A stretch of DNA of 64,000 nt from Prorocentrum cordatum (Eukaryota > Sar > Dinophyceae > Prorocentrales > Prorocentraceae): assembly GCA_963575745.1 (NCBI GenBank), contig CAUYUJ010015499.1:259859-323858 (forward strand). The letters run 5' to 3'. The notes below the pieces were generated by a model. It made no database searches. It was not told the origin of the DNA and saw nothing but the letters and a program-made list of their open reading frames with translations. A program made the translations under genes and the position numbers. Shown here one piece after another: positions 9,501 through 21,159 of the stretch. Numbering within the stretch: the first letter of the stretch is position 1; every line of letters begins with the position of its first letter.

Positions 9501-11319
9501 ATGCCTTTCGCCTGGGACCAGAGACTCACGCAGGACCAGACGCTCTTCGTCGCCAAGTTCGCCAAGGCCTGCGACGAAGCCTGGGAGGACGACGTGCAGA
9601 AGAAACCCTGGAGCGAGAGAAAGGTGACGCACTTGCTCCTGCTGGGCCAGGGCGGCTCGGGGAAGACGCACGTCGTGCAGAAGATCGTCTTCCCAGTGGT
9701 GGAATACGTGTGGCCCTCGCCGGCGCCGGACAGGGCCAGCATGATGGTCGTGGCTTTCTCGAACGCGCAGGCGAAGAACATCTCCACCGAGACTGTCAAA
9801 GCCAGAGCGTTGCGCAATGCCTGTGCCATGCGATTTCTTCAGTACACCAACGCGAAGCTGCGGCCGTGGGGCATGCAGAAGAGGCTGAAGTGGTTGTGGG
9901 AGCACGTCCGCGCTCTTGCCATCGAGGAGATAAGCATGGTGGCAGCCGTGCTGTACAACGCGCTGGACCTTCGCGCCTGCCACGGACGCAGTGACACGCA
10001 CGACGTGCAGGAGTCGAACTACCAGCGGCCACACCACCACTTCGGGCGCGTGCCCATCGTGTTGCACCTCGGCGATTTCCTGCAGCTGAAGCCCACCGGC
10101 AGCATTGGCCTCCTGACGGACGTGAACGAGCGCCTGGACGACGACGAGTCGTACAGGTACGCGGACCCGCCGACGGTGGAGATCCAGCACGCCATCAAGG
10201 TCTTCTCTCAGATCCCCCGCGTCTTCGAGCTGAAGGGCACGAAGCGCTTCGAGCCCGGGGGCCCTCTGATCACGTTCCTGGGCTGCATGCGCGAGGGCGA
10301 GCCCTTCCCACCTGAGGTCTGGTCCGCCTGGGAGAAGACGTTGGCCGCGGACGACCAGGGCGTCCTGGACCCTCGGCACCAGCGAGAGAACTTTCGGCTC
10401 GGCTACGGCATGGGCATATACTGGGAGACGCTGGCGAGGTGGATTAACACGCGCGCTCGTCGCGACGCTCGGCGTCTGGGCGCGCCCCTTGTTTTCCTGC
10501 AGGCCGTTGGCGAGTGCGGCGCGATTCAGGGCGAGCCCGACGCGGGTCGGCGCCTCCTGAACGTCCCGAACATGCACAAGACGGGGGACATCCACGGCGT
10601 TTTGCCGGCCCACGTCGGCATGGAGGTGCGGTTCGCGGCAGCGCAGGAGGAGCTGAAGAAGAAGTTGGGGCTCGTGCAGGAGCAGCGGGCCACCGTCGTG
10701 TCCTTCGAGTTCCACCGCGAGGACGAGCAGCGCTACGAGGAGTGCTGGGCAGGCCAGCTCTTTCGCCCCCGCTTCCTACCGCAGGGAATCTGGCTGCAGG
10801 TGCACGGCTTCAAGGAGTCTCCGATCTACCAGGAGGTCGCCGAGGTGCTGCGACAGGGCGCCGAAGGCGCCGACGGCGACGGCCGGGCCGAGGCGCGGGC
10901 GCGGAGCTTGCTGATGTTCAGGCCCAGCGAAAAGGGAGTTCACATGGCAGAGCTCGGGGGCGCACAGCGTGCGCCGCTCGGGGTTCGCCCTGACGCGCGC
11001 GTCCTACCTGACCTCCACGCTGTCGCAGGGCCAGACGCTGTGCAAGGGCGTCACCATCGACTGCGCGAGAGACGAGGACGCTGGCCGCACGGGCATGTCG
11101 GACGAGCAGTGGTGGCTGCACCTCTACGTCATGTTCTCCCGCGCCACGTGCATGCGGAACATGCTGATCCTGCGGCCGCCGCCGCGAGAGTTCCTGGAGT
11201 GCGGGCCGCCGGCGTCCCTGCGGAAGGCGCTCCTGGAGTTCGACAAGAGAGCGGTTTTGTCCAGGGCGGAGGCGAAGCAGCTCGCGGCAGAGCTGGGCTT
11301 CGTGCTGCCTTCCGCCTGA
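9465..11319 (+). pseudogene. PIF1/Helitron-type SF1B helicase, 5'-truncated with one frameshift
   Basis: This is an ATP-dependent DNA helicase of the PIF1/RRM3 superfamily, the class found in Helitron and other eukaryotic mobile elements. With numbering from the ATG at 9465, a Q-like LTQDQ (21-25) is followed by Walker A GQGGSGKT (61-68), Walker B LAIEEISM (151-158) and motif III GDFLQLKP (203-210). The C-terminal QGQTL and YVMFSRAT motifs lie about 500-570 residues in. At 10929-10933 the run GCGAAAAGGG has one A more than the parallel copy at 6479-6487, which throws the C-terminus out of frame; the ORF then drifts to 11444. The natural end is the TGA after 11319. No Rep/HUH endonuclease domain is visible, so assignment to Helitrons is unproven. 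The first residues derive from repeats, so the start is unreliable. Confidence 0.8.
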
Positions 11320-11730
11320 GCGCGGCTGCGCCTCGCTCGAAGCCCGCGGGGTTGTCCCAACGGCTTGGTCTTGCGCGCCAGCGGCTCGCGGGGTTGTCCC
11401 GACAGCCTGGCCCGCGGGGTTGTCCCAACGGCTGCGCGACGTGACCAGTAGAGAACGCGCCTGTGCTGGCCGTGGCGGCGACGGCGCCGAGGAACATCGA
11501 CATGCGCGCTCATGCAACAGGAAGGGGAGGAGGTGGCGGGGCGCGGAACAAACAGGGGGGCGAGGATGGGGACAACGTAAGGAGTGGAAGGGGGGCCCGC
11601 GCCAAGGCGAGAGGAAATATACGCAGAAGAGACAGCCAGGACGCCTCACCAACCACGAGGACGACGGTGATGGCTTTTTCCAGATTCGCCCAGAGGATTC
11701 TTATGTGGGGTTCTTCCGTCGGAGTAATTA
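11320..11730 (+). repeat. 3' flank of helicase copy 2
   Basis: Matches 6871-7282 including the GCGGGGTTGTCCCA repeats and ends at GTCGGAGTAATT. A TA-rich tract follows here, in place of the TTCTCTGG seen after copy 1. Confidence 0.8.
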
Positions 11731-11750
11731 TTTATTTATATATATATATC

Positions 11751-11784
<34 letters not shown>

Positions 11785-11786
11785 TC
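11728..11786. repeat. (TA)n microsatellite
   Basis: ATTTATTTATA followed by TATATA runs with C/G interruptions. Confidence 0.95.
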
Positions 11787-11814
11787 GTGCTCCATCCTCC
11801 TCTCTCCCCTGCCT

Positions 11815-11973
11815 TAGGTGTTGCACGACATACACGTTGCAGGTAAGAAATATATTCCCCAATGGGATACGATCGAAGACGAAGAGGGTGGGTATCGAGG
11901 GTTCGGGAACATACATGTTGAATGGCACGCACGCAGATCAGAGCGAACAATCATACAATTATTGCTGTTGTTG

Positions 11974-12005
<32 letters not shown>

Positions 12006-12016
12006 GGTGGTGATGA
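11815..12016 (+). repeat. Module M2 copy 1 plus TTG/GTG tract
   Basis: It contains ACATACACGTTGCAGGTAAG, then ACGATCGAAGACGAAGAGGG, GGGTATCGAGGGTTCGG and AGATCAGAGCGAACAATC, ending in a (TTG)n/(GTG)n run. Other copies are at 32985, 34690 and 52710. One frame encodes a recurring IEDEEGGYRGFG-like peptide. Confidence 0.75.
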
Positions 12017-12145
12017 CGCTCAGAGAGGATGCTGGAGGAGGACACGGAGGACCCTCCCTTGTCAAAGCTCCCCGGGCGAGGTGCGGCGCGCGGCGCCTGG
12101 CGTACCTCAGGGAGGAACCCCGCTGTCGCCGCTTCGTTTCTAAGC

Positions 12146-12198
12146 CGCGTGTTTTTGTTTGTTTGTTTGTTTGTTTGTTTGTTTGTTTGTTTGTTTCT
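12146..12198. repeat. (TTTG)n microsatellite
   Basis: About 12 GTTT units. Confidence 0.95.
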
Positions 12199-12199
12199 C

Positions 12200-13270
12200 T
12201 TGTTAGTTTGGTTTTGTTTTCTGTTTTGTGTGTGTGATCGTGGTTTGTTGTTTCGCTGTCGTTGCTCTTTCCGTTGCCGTTTCTGTTGTTGCATGTCTTG
12301 TTCCGTTTGTGAGATGGATCGTTTCTTCGCTTCCCCCCCTACGTTTTTGGTGTTTCATTTTCTGCTCGCCTTTTGCCTGCCTTCCCAGATGTCAGTCGGG
12401 CCGAGTTGTCAAATCCCAGTGCGCCTCCGTCGTGTTCGCGCCCGGGGGGCCGTTTTCGGGCTCCGCGGCCACGGGGGGTGGATTCGGGAAGAGGGCTGCT
12501 CGCTGGAGAGGGGTCGAGATCTCGTGATCCCGCCGAGCCTGGCCGAATCGGCCCATCGGGTTGGGCTCTCGCCGTGGTGTAGGCGACGACGGACGGGTTC
12601 TGGTGGCAGTGCGGGATCAGACAAACGCCAGTCCGGGGGTAGGTCGGCGGCGCGGGGTCGCTGTTGGGGGGGGGAGGGACGGCGGGGCGGCCTTCCGAGC
12701 AGGCGGGGGGGCGGGGTTTCGCAGAAGGCAGGAGGCTCCGAGGAGGCGGCTTCTGAGAGGCCATGTGAGGAGTCGCCGGGCTTTGCCAAGAGGGCCCTCG
12801 TCGGGCTTCGCGTCAGCGGGGGCGGTAAGGACGGGGCAGGGGGCGAAGAGAGTTGCACTTCTGGGGTCCTAGATGGGGCCCAGACGGGGCCCCCTGGGGC
12901 CCGAAAGGGGCACGAAGGATGCACGTGTCTTCGACCCTTCCATTGCTGTAAGCATCATAAGCACCATGCAGCCCCTGAACCTCATAAATCAATCAAGTCG
13001 TGGCCTATCGCAGGTCCTCGGTTTGAAGGGTTATCCCGAGCATAGTTGGGTGTCTTCGTCTGAGACATCTGCAACAAAAAGACCCCCGATCCCTGATGTT
13101 TTGGCCCGCCTACCTCAGGCCCCTCCCAGGGGGCTCGGGGCAACGTCCGACCCTCCTTCGTAGCCTCGCGCCCCCCTCGCGCCCCCCCCCCCTCCCCCTG
13201 CGCGCGGCACCGAGGCGGGGTGTCGAGTCCTGGGGCCCCCGAGCGGAGAAGCAATCGATCTGTCGGGGTT
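12200..13270. other. Unassigned region, T-rich then GC-rich
   Basis: No recognisable gene. Open frames such as those at 12029-13045 give compositionally biased peptides without motifs. Oligo-G and oligo-C runs are frequent. Confidence 0.4.
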
Positions 13271-13274
13271 CTGG

Positions 13275-14103
13275 GCTTTTGGTGGCGATGGCGATGGCGA
13301 TGCCGATGCAGATGCTGGCAGTAATGACGACCACGATGCTGATGCTGACGCTGACGCTGACGATGATGCTGATGATGCTGACGCTGACGCTTTCGCTAAC
13401 GCTGATGATGATGATGTTGATGATAATGATGGTGATAATGATGATGGTGGTGATGATGGTGATGCTGGTGATAATGATGATCATGGCGATGGTGATGACG
13501 ACGATGATGACGATGCCGATGGCGATAATTGGCGATGGTGACACCTGCTCATCATGATGGTGCTGGCGATGCTGATGCTGATGCCGATATTGATGATGAT
13601 GATGAGGATGATGGACGATGGGTCTGATGCTGCCGATGGTGATGATGACCATGATTATGTGATCATGATGATGATGATGATGACGATGGTGTTGGTAAAG
13701 GTGATGATGACGATGACGACGACGATGATGATACTGCTGATGGTGATGATGCTGCTGATGCTGATGATGATGAAGCTGATGAGGATGCTGATGAGGATGA
13801 GGATGCGGATGAGGATTAGGATCATGATGCTCATGATGATGATAATGATGATGATGGTAATGGCGACGATGACGGTGATGCTGATGCTGATGATGATAAT
13901 GAGGAGGATGAGGATGATGAAGATGGCGATGATGATGCTGTTGATGATGCTGATGGCTATCACGATGACGATGACGATGATCATGGTGATGCTGATGATG
14001 GTGATGACGGCGATGACGCTGATGCTGCTGATGATGACGATACTGATGAAGATTATGATGGTGGTGATGATGACGACGACGACGACGATGATGATGATGA
14101 TGC

Positions 14104-14137
<34 letters not shown>

Positions 14138-14140
14138 AGC

Positions 14141-14195
<55 letters not shown>

Positions 14196-14207
14196 CTGAT
14201 TCTGATT

Positions 14208-14264
<57 letters not shown>

Positions 14265-14508
14265 ATGATGATGATGATGGTGATGGTGAAGATGATTTTG
14301 ATGATGATGCAGATGATGATGGTGGTGGTGATGCTGGTAGCGATGAAGATGGTGATGATGATGATGCTGATGATGATGATGATGATGATGAGGAGGAGGA
14401 GGAGGAGGAGGAGGAGGAGGAGGAGGAGGAGGAGGAAGAAGAGGAAGAGGAGGAGGATGATGATGATGAGGATCTCGATGCTGATGCTGCTGTTGATGTT
14501 TTTTGATC
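13275..14508. repeat. 1.2-kb GATGAT trinucleotide array with embedded GAG run
   Basis: GAT/GCT/GAC triplets grade into pure GATGAT near 14080-14270 and GAG at 14390-14457. The 476-codon poly-His and 507-codon poly-Met frames over this array are artefacts. Confidence 0.95.
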
Positions 14509-14579
14509 CTGGGCAGTGCTCTGGCAGTCCCGGGGCCCATCGGGCGGGGCCCGGACTGGGGCGCATCGCTCTGAGGAGG

Positions 14580-14710
14580 CGGCCCCTTTTTTCCACAAGG
14601 TCAACTTCGACTTCCCATCGAAGACCTACGGAAAACCCAAGGCAAGATGGGGAACAAGTAAGGAGCACGGATCCTCCCCAACGAAAAGGGTTCCTTCTTC
14701 AGCGCCTCGA
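14580..14710. repeat. Dispersed repeat, inverted copy at 36880-37010
   Basis: It holds CCACAAGGTCAACTTCGACT, GGAAAACCCAAGGCAAG and ACGAAAAGGGTTCCTTCTTC. The 36880-37010 stretch contains their near reverse complements, such as GAAGAAGGAACCCTTTTCGT. Confidence 0.65.
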
Positions 14711-14984
14711 GTGTACTGGACGAGTTTGGGAGCGTGGCGGTACGCTCTCGGAGCGTTCTGGGCCGCTCTGGGAAGGCCGCGGCGCCCGCTGCATCCTTCA
14801 GAACCGCCGGGTCTCAGAGATTCCCGATTCATCAAGTGTCCGATTTTGTCCTTTCCCTGGCTTCGCCTCAGCCCAGAGACGGCCCCCCTCCCCCCTGGAG
14901 TGCGAAAGTTGTAGAGCAAAGGCGTTCACTCCAGGCCTCCCAGACGGGGTCCGAGCAGACGGGGTCGGAGGATCGCGCCTGCCG

Positions 14985-15105
14985 CATCGCCGATGCATCG
15001 GCGATGCGGTGCGGCTCGATGTGGAGCCCGAATTTCTCCACGCCGACGTCGCCGATGCGTCGCTGATGCATCGGTGATGCATCGACGATGCGCCGCGATT
15101 CCCCG
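14985..15105. repeat. Cluster of GATGCATCGG-type palindromic motifs
   Basis: GCATCGCCGATGCATCGGCG, TGATGCATCGGTGATGCATC and GACGATGCG variants follow one another. The shared core (C)GATGCATC(G) is itself a palindrome. Confidence 0.7.
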
Positions 15106-15427
15106 ACCCCATCTGCTCCGACTCATCTGGGAGGCCTCTCTGGGGCGTGATCTTGTGTACAAGAGGTGGACTCGGGCGGTGGAGTCTACGTGGGGCGAGG
15201 GGGGTGTGGTATACAAAAAGATCTTGAGGACAGCGAAGGCATCCACGGCGCGATTCTCTCCCGGGTCGCAGAGGTCGGGGCGGCCTCCTCGGGGAGCCCC
15301 CGGGCGTTCCGAGGGAGGGCACTCGTGGAGGTCCCCAGAGAGCGGCCCCTCTGGATGCCTCTGGCGGGCACCAGAGGCTTCCGGAGGCCTCCTGAGTCGC
15401 AGAAAGGGCCACGAACGCCCTAAACCT

Positions 15428-15510
15428 TTTCCTCCTCCTCCTCCTCCTCCTCCTCCTCCTCCTCCTCCTCCTCTTGCGCCTCCTCTTTTCCTCTTGCTCC
15501 TGCTCCTGCA
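15428..15510. repeat. (CTC)n microsatellite
   Basis: About 45 bp of pure CTC with a degenerate CT-rich continuation. Confidence 0.9.
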
Positions 15511-16085
15511 GAATCTTCCCCTTCCAGGGGCAGGCCCTTTGATGGGGCGGCTGTCCATACCCGTCGGTCGGAAGACGTGGGTAGAAGCATGAAGCATCAA
15601 GGCGTGGAGGGAAGAGGGAAAACCGCTAGACTCTTGAAGTAGGAAGGCGCCTAAAGCAGAGCCAGATCTGCATGTTCACAAATACAGCTGGAAAAATGAT
15701 CAAGAACGCTATCATTTAAGAAGCCTGGGCCACCTCCCGAGAAAGTTCTTTTGAGACAAGCCCGGGCCACGTGTTCGCACTCACGCTGGAGGGGCGAGCG
15801 CCCTCAAGAAGCTGGGCCAGCTCTCCGGCCAGTTGCCGAAGAAGCGCTGGCCCAGCTTTTCTGGAGGAGGCCTCTTGATCACCTGCTCGAGCGTAGGACG
15901 GCGCTGGAAGCAGACTGGGTCTCCGCCCGCCCCCTTGACGAGGAGGGCAGGGGGAACGCCGCTGGACCCCGTGAGGCAGGAAGGCGCCTGAAGCAGACTG
16001 GGATCTTCGTGTCCAAAAAACGACCTGCGTTCAACGACCGGCGCGCATATCCTTGTGGATGCCATGACAATTGACACCCCAACAA
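15511..16085. other. Unassigned stretch
   Basis: No gene is identified. A short motif AGGAAGGCGCCT(G/A)AAGCAGA occurs at about 15640 and 15980. Confidence 0.4.
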
Positions 16086-17045
16086 CCCTATCGTGGGATT
16101 TAAAACATGTGTTTAAGATGTCTGAAACGTGCTCTAGAAAAGTTTGAAGACATGTGAGCGTTGTTTGATTCGGCGTTTCGACATTGGGCGGAAAGGGGGG
16201 GGGAGGGGGGGTCTGGCTCCAGACCTCTGCTTAGTGCGACTGTTTGCGACAGTGAGTCCCTGTGAGGGGAGACTCCAAAAGTTTGAAACGAGCACCAAAA
16301 ACAGCCAAGATCTACTCCATGGGGGGGCGGGGGAGGGGGGGTGCGAGGGCCCACGCCGATCGGCCAAAAAAAAATTAGAAAACGACCACAATGTGTTTTA
16401 CATGTTTTAGATATGTCTGAACCATATTCTAGACATCTTGAAATTATTTGGCAACATGCTTCCTCTCGAATTGATCGTCGTCCACAGCACAGTTGTTTTC
16501 ATCGGTGGTCCTCGCCGAGTTTTTTGTTATACATATATATAATTGTACACATCAGCAAAAGAAAACATAAAACACAAAAAACGCACGAGCCCGAGGCGGT
16601 GCCAGGTGCCGGACCAGTCGGCGTCGAATCGTCGGAGACTCGGATCGAATCGGAGCGTGATAGAGGGCAGAAGATCCACCCCCATAATGATCACCCCGAC
16701 ACGCGAAGCCGTTTAGTAAACGCACCCAGGGAAGGAATCGAACAGGGCAGGGCTGTTTAGAAAACGCTCTGGGCCGTTTCGTAAACGCCAATTGTCAGGT
16801 GTGGTTTTTCCTCCCTTGATGGGAGTCGGATCGGGTCGCGCCAGCATTGCGGATGCCATGACAAATGGACACCCTAACAATCCTATCACTGAACGCAAGG
16901 AGGTGCTTAAAATGTCTGAAAAGTGTTCGAAACATGTTTCTAACCTGTTTTTGCATGCTTTAATTCTTTTTATACATCTGGATTTTTGTTCGGCAACATG
17001 TTTCCTCTCAATTAATCGTCGTCCACAACGCTGGCACGAAGCCGA
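16086..17045. repeat. Three related segments with AAACATGT/ATGTCTGAA motifs
   Basis: Segments near 16090-16180, 16385-16500 and 16850-17035 share ATGTCTGAA, AACATGT(T/G) and GGCAACATG(C/T)TTCCTCTC followed by TCGTCGTCCACA. A further fragment lies at 24770-24845. The first and third share CCATGACAA(A/T)TG(A/G)CACCC. No coding frame is persuasive. Confidence 0.6.
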
Positions 17046-17631
17046 AATCCGATCGGATCGGCCTCGCCGGCGTGCACGACAGCGCCATGCAAACATCGGG
17101 CCGCATCGGACCGCCATAATACCATAATCGAATCGGGCCGGCCAGAATAGACGTCGATACGGATCAATCGGATCGAAGCGGATCCTGGCATGGCGTATTG
17201 AAAGTGGTTGCGCATAGCTGCCGAGCTGCTGTGGGGTTCCAACTAGCTCGGCACGAAGTTGATGGAAGATACTGTAAGCGAGTCTCGCTAAATCATGGGC
17301 ACTGGCCACCGCAAGAGATAGGTGTCTGGGGAGGAGCAAGAGCAGGAGGAGGGCATACAAGCATGTGCAGTCGGACCGAGGCGTCACATCGAAATCGGTT
17401 CGGGGACGGCACCCTGGTGGTCTTCGTGTTTGCTGGATGTTCTTGTGCATCCTGGGGGGGAGGGCACCCTCGAATGCTCTTCACATTGGGGCTGGCGGAG
17501 GGCCTTATGTTCTTCAGGGATGCCCTTCTGGCCTAGGTCCGTCTGTGTGTGTTCGCTGGCCGACACTGCGGTCGGTTGGGGTGACCTACGTTGCAGTTCT
17601 GTAAGAACAACTTTGGCCATGTCAGTACAGT

Positions 17632-17895
17632 GCCGTTTTTAATACATGCTCCGCGTGCGGATGATGCATTAAAAATGCATGGATTTAGTATTAAACGCAA
17701 GAGCTTTTTAAATTATTCATTCTTTAATTAAATCATGTTGACGACTCAAAAAAATCGTATTCTTCATTCTTGTATTAAAAGCAAAAAGATATCACTCACA
17801 TTTAATTATTATTCGTATGCATAAATTTATTCTTAAATGAATCGTGTATTAAATCCTATATTAAAAAAACATCCCATGTATTAAAAACTGCCCTG
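17632..17895. other. AT-rich island
   Basis: About 260 bp of clearly low GC inside GC-rich DNA. The motif (G)TATTAAA recurs about six times, and GATGCATTAAAAATGCAT forms a palindrome. No ORF of note was found. Its origin could be a decayed AT-rich element or transferred organellar DNA, and the sequence alone does not decide. Confidence 0.7.
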
Positions 17896-18364
17896 TAGTA
17901 AAGCGAAGCTCTACATCATGACAGTGTTCGTCCGAATCCAAATCGCATGTTCCGTCGTACTCGGTGGTGCAGAGCCCCAGGAATGTCTCGCTGGTACAGT
18001 CAACCCGCATAGTAGGGAAGGGTAACCTTCTCAAGGGTACCCTTGCATCCTTGCCTCCTCGGTCCATCCTTGGCCACTTTCGTTGGCCGCGCCCCGTTCG
18101 ACAAGTATCGACATGGCCTTCCAAGGCCCCTGCATCCTTCCCGCGCATCCTTATCATACAGGCTGACTGTATCATCGTAGCGATCGCAGCCTATTTCGTG
18201 CAAGTGTCCTTGATCTTCGCCGGCCACAGTCGCATGGAGGCCGCCGCGGTCGGCGCTCCGGGAGCGCGCGCGCGCCAGTTTTTGGGGCCAGGCCCGGGGC
18301 CCCAGCTGGGCCCGGCGCCTCGTGCTCCCCTTCGCGTGCCCTTCCGAACGGCGCCGATGTCGAC

Positions 18365-18864
18365 CATCTATTCCCGCGTACATGTGTGTGTATGCCTGTA
18401 TGTCTGCATGAATGCATGCATGCATGCATGTACGCATGCATGTAGGTATGTATGTATGGATGAGCGTATGCATGTATGTATGCATGCATGTATGTATGTA
18501 TGCATGCATGCATGCATGTGTGTATGTGTGTAGGCATGCATGCATGTATGTATATACGTATATGTGTATGCATGTACGTGCACATTCATGTAACTATGTC
18601 TATATACATATATCTATGCCTGCCTGCCTGCCTGCCTGCCTGCCCACATGCATGCATGTATGCATGCATGTATGTATGTCTGCCTGCCTGCCTGCCTGCC
18701 TGCCTGCATGCACGTATGCATGTATGCATGTATGTATGCCTGTATGTGTATATATATAAATAGATGCATGCATACATGTATATATGCATGCATGTATGTT
18801 TATATATACACGTATGTCTATACGTGTCTGTATATGCATATGTATATATATATATATGCCTGCC

Positions 18865-18919
<55 letters not shown>

Positions 18920-18923
18920 ATAT

Positions 18924-18963
<40 letters not shown>

Positions 18964-18967
18964 ATAG

Positions 18968-19034
<67 letters not shown>

Positions 19035-19036
19035 CA
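18365..19036. repeat. Tetranucleotide mosaic: (ATGC/ATGT)n, (TGCC)n, (TGTC)n, (TATC)n
   Basis: Successive homogeneous blocks: ATGCATGTATG to about 18800, two TGCC runs at 18617 and 18680, (TGTC)n about 18862-18917 and (TATC)n about 18918-19033 with one AGCT break. Met/Cys- and Tyr/Leu-rich frames here are artefacts. Confidence 0.95.
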
Positions 19037-19369
19037 GGTCTACAGACGGGAGATCCTGGGGGCATGGCTCCATCGAGCTGCCCCCGTTGTACGTTTCTGG
19101 GTTTGCCGCCGTGACGGCCTCCGCAAGCGCGTAGAGAGGGTCTCACGACGGGCACTGGAGGCCCAAAAGGACCCCAAGGACAGTCAAGAGGGACCCGAGC
19201 CGGCAGAATAACGCTCGAATAAGCCCAAGATAGCTTCAAGTGGGCCCACGAGTGTTTCTGAACGGATTGAAAAGACACCAAGGGGACCCCCACGAGGGCT
19301 TCAGGATGCCCAAACCAGTATTCTCGGCTAGCTTTTGAAAGTGCTAGCGTTGGGTTTTTTCCGGCCATC

Positions 19370-19740
19370 TAATGCTCCAAGACGGCCGAAGCTATCCGCA
19401 CAAAAAGCACCAGGACAGCCCAAAAGGCCCCCGTGACGGCCCGAATACGACCCAATATAGCGCCAAGCCTGCCCACGAGGCCGCCAAGTCGGCCCAAGAG
19501 ATCATCAAGACGGCCCCAAGACATGGACAAGAGCGGGGATCCAAAAGGACATTTCGAGCCCAGACGCCAAGAGCTCCAGGGAGGTCCCCGAGGCGCCCCC
19601 AAGAAGTCCCAAGAGGCCACCAGGAGACTTCTAAGAAGCCCCAAGAGGCCCCCCCCGCAGAAGTCCCCAAGAGCCCGCCGAGAGCGTCCCCCAAAGGCAG
19701 CCAAAGAGACTCCCAGCATCTGGCAGGCTCTTATGGGCTC
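19370..19740. repeat. Degenerate GACGGCCCAAGAG array, block 1
   Basis: Recurrent GACGGCCCAA, CCCAAGAGG and CCAAGACGGCC phrases. They are the reverse complement of the CTTGGGCCGTCTTGG arrays at 41.6-43.4 kb. A second block lies at 21160-21640. Confidence 0.65.
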
Positions 19741-20364
19741 TCGGGCACCCCCACCCTTAGGCTGCCCTGGGTCCTCCTCGTGGCTGCGTTTCCCGCACTC
19801 CTGGAGCCTGCCTGGGCGCTTGCAACAAAAACAGCTGGGGGACTCGCCCTGCTCGCACACCTATGGCGCAAAGTCGTGCTGGACGTCGCCTCATGAGAAT
19901 CATGAGCCGCGTCATCTGTCTTGTACCGCGTGTCGTGCAACATCTTAACGCTCCCCAGCAAGGCACAATACGGCCTAAGGGAGCCCGAAGGCCGCGCCCA
20001 AGACTGCTTCGACTGACCCTGGCAGCCCTTGGAGGATTTGGCTTGCCCCATATCACTGACCCCCCGGGTCACCAAGGGACCTCCGAAGGCACCTTCGGGA
20101 TAGTTCGAGGGGCTCTCGAGACGGTCATGAGATCTTCAAGACTGCTGAAGACGGTCCACAGGCAAGAGCGCCCCGAAACCTCCTAAAAGTTACCTTCGGG
20201 GAGCTGCTCGGTATATCTGCTCAGGGCAGCAGGATCTCTTGGGGACTGCTTATTCACCGACTCATGAAGTGTCCATCAGGACGTACGCTCGCAAATGTCG
20301 GTTCTTGCGGGAAGATGTCTTGGCTCGGGCTGCGTCAGAACCTACGAGCGCGCGAAGCGCGTGT

Positions 20365-21085
20365 GGTTCTAACGTGTGCATGTGATATGTGTGTGCATGC
20401 GATGTTTATACATATGCACCTATACATGGGTATATATACATATCCACTCAACGATACATGCATTTGCATACACCCATACGCGCATCTACGCATATAATTT
20501 AGTAATACTTGTTTATGTCGACGTTTGTATGCATGTAGGGATGCATGCATGCATGCATGCATGCCTGTAGGTATGTGCGCATGCATGTATGCATGTCTGT
20601 ATGCATGCAGGTGTGCATGCACTTATGCATGTATCTACCTATACATGTATGTCTGTATGTCTGTATGTATGGCTGTGTGTCTGTATGCCTGTATTTCTGT
20701 TATGTATTGCTGTGTACATGTGTGTATGTGTGTGTATGTATGCATGCCAGCATGTACGCATACATGCATGCATATACACATGTATGTATGCATGCATGTA
20801 TTACTGCATGTATACATGTATGTACATATATATGTATGTGTATATATATGCAACGTGCATGTATGCAGGTCTACGTGTATACTTGTACATCTGTACATGT
20901 ATCTACATGTCTGTGTTGGTTTGTGTACGTGCATGTAAGTGTGTATGCATATGCACATGCACATTTACATTTGTGAAGGAATACATGTATCTAGATATGC
21001 ATGAATTCATGCATACATCTATACACATAGCTATATGCATGCACGCATATCTATACATACGTATATATACATATATGTTCCGCTT
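20365..21085. repeat. ATGCATGTATGT microsatellite mosaic, second locus
   Basis: Irregular alternation of ATGC, ATGT, CTGT and ATAC tetranucleotides. Open frames rich in Cys, Met, Tyr and His reflect composition only. Confidence 0.93.
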
Positions 21086-21159
21086 CGAATGCTGCTATAA
21101 GGGAGCCTCTCCTGTACATAAATTTGGCCCTGGGCGCTCCCACCGACATGAAGTTACAA

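Noticed and set aside
8274-10715. 813-codon minus-strand frame
   Set aside because: It runs antisense through the helicase and the stop-free 52-bp minisatellite; no recognisable motif of its own.
9465-11319. Assignment of the helicase to a specific Helitron
   Set aside because: No Rep/HUH domain, no TC...CTRR ends and no 3' hairpin could be demonstrated.
13110-15077. 476-codon His-rich (minus) and 507-codon Met-rich (plus) open frames
   Set aside because: They are translations of the GATGAT array in different frames; no domain, no codon structure beyond the repeat.
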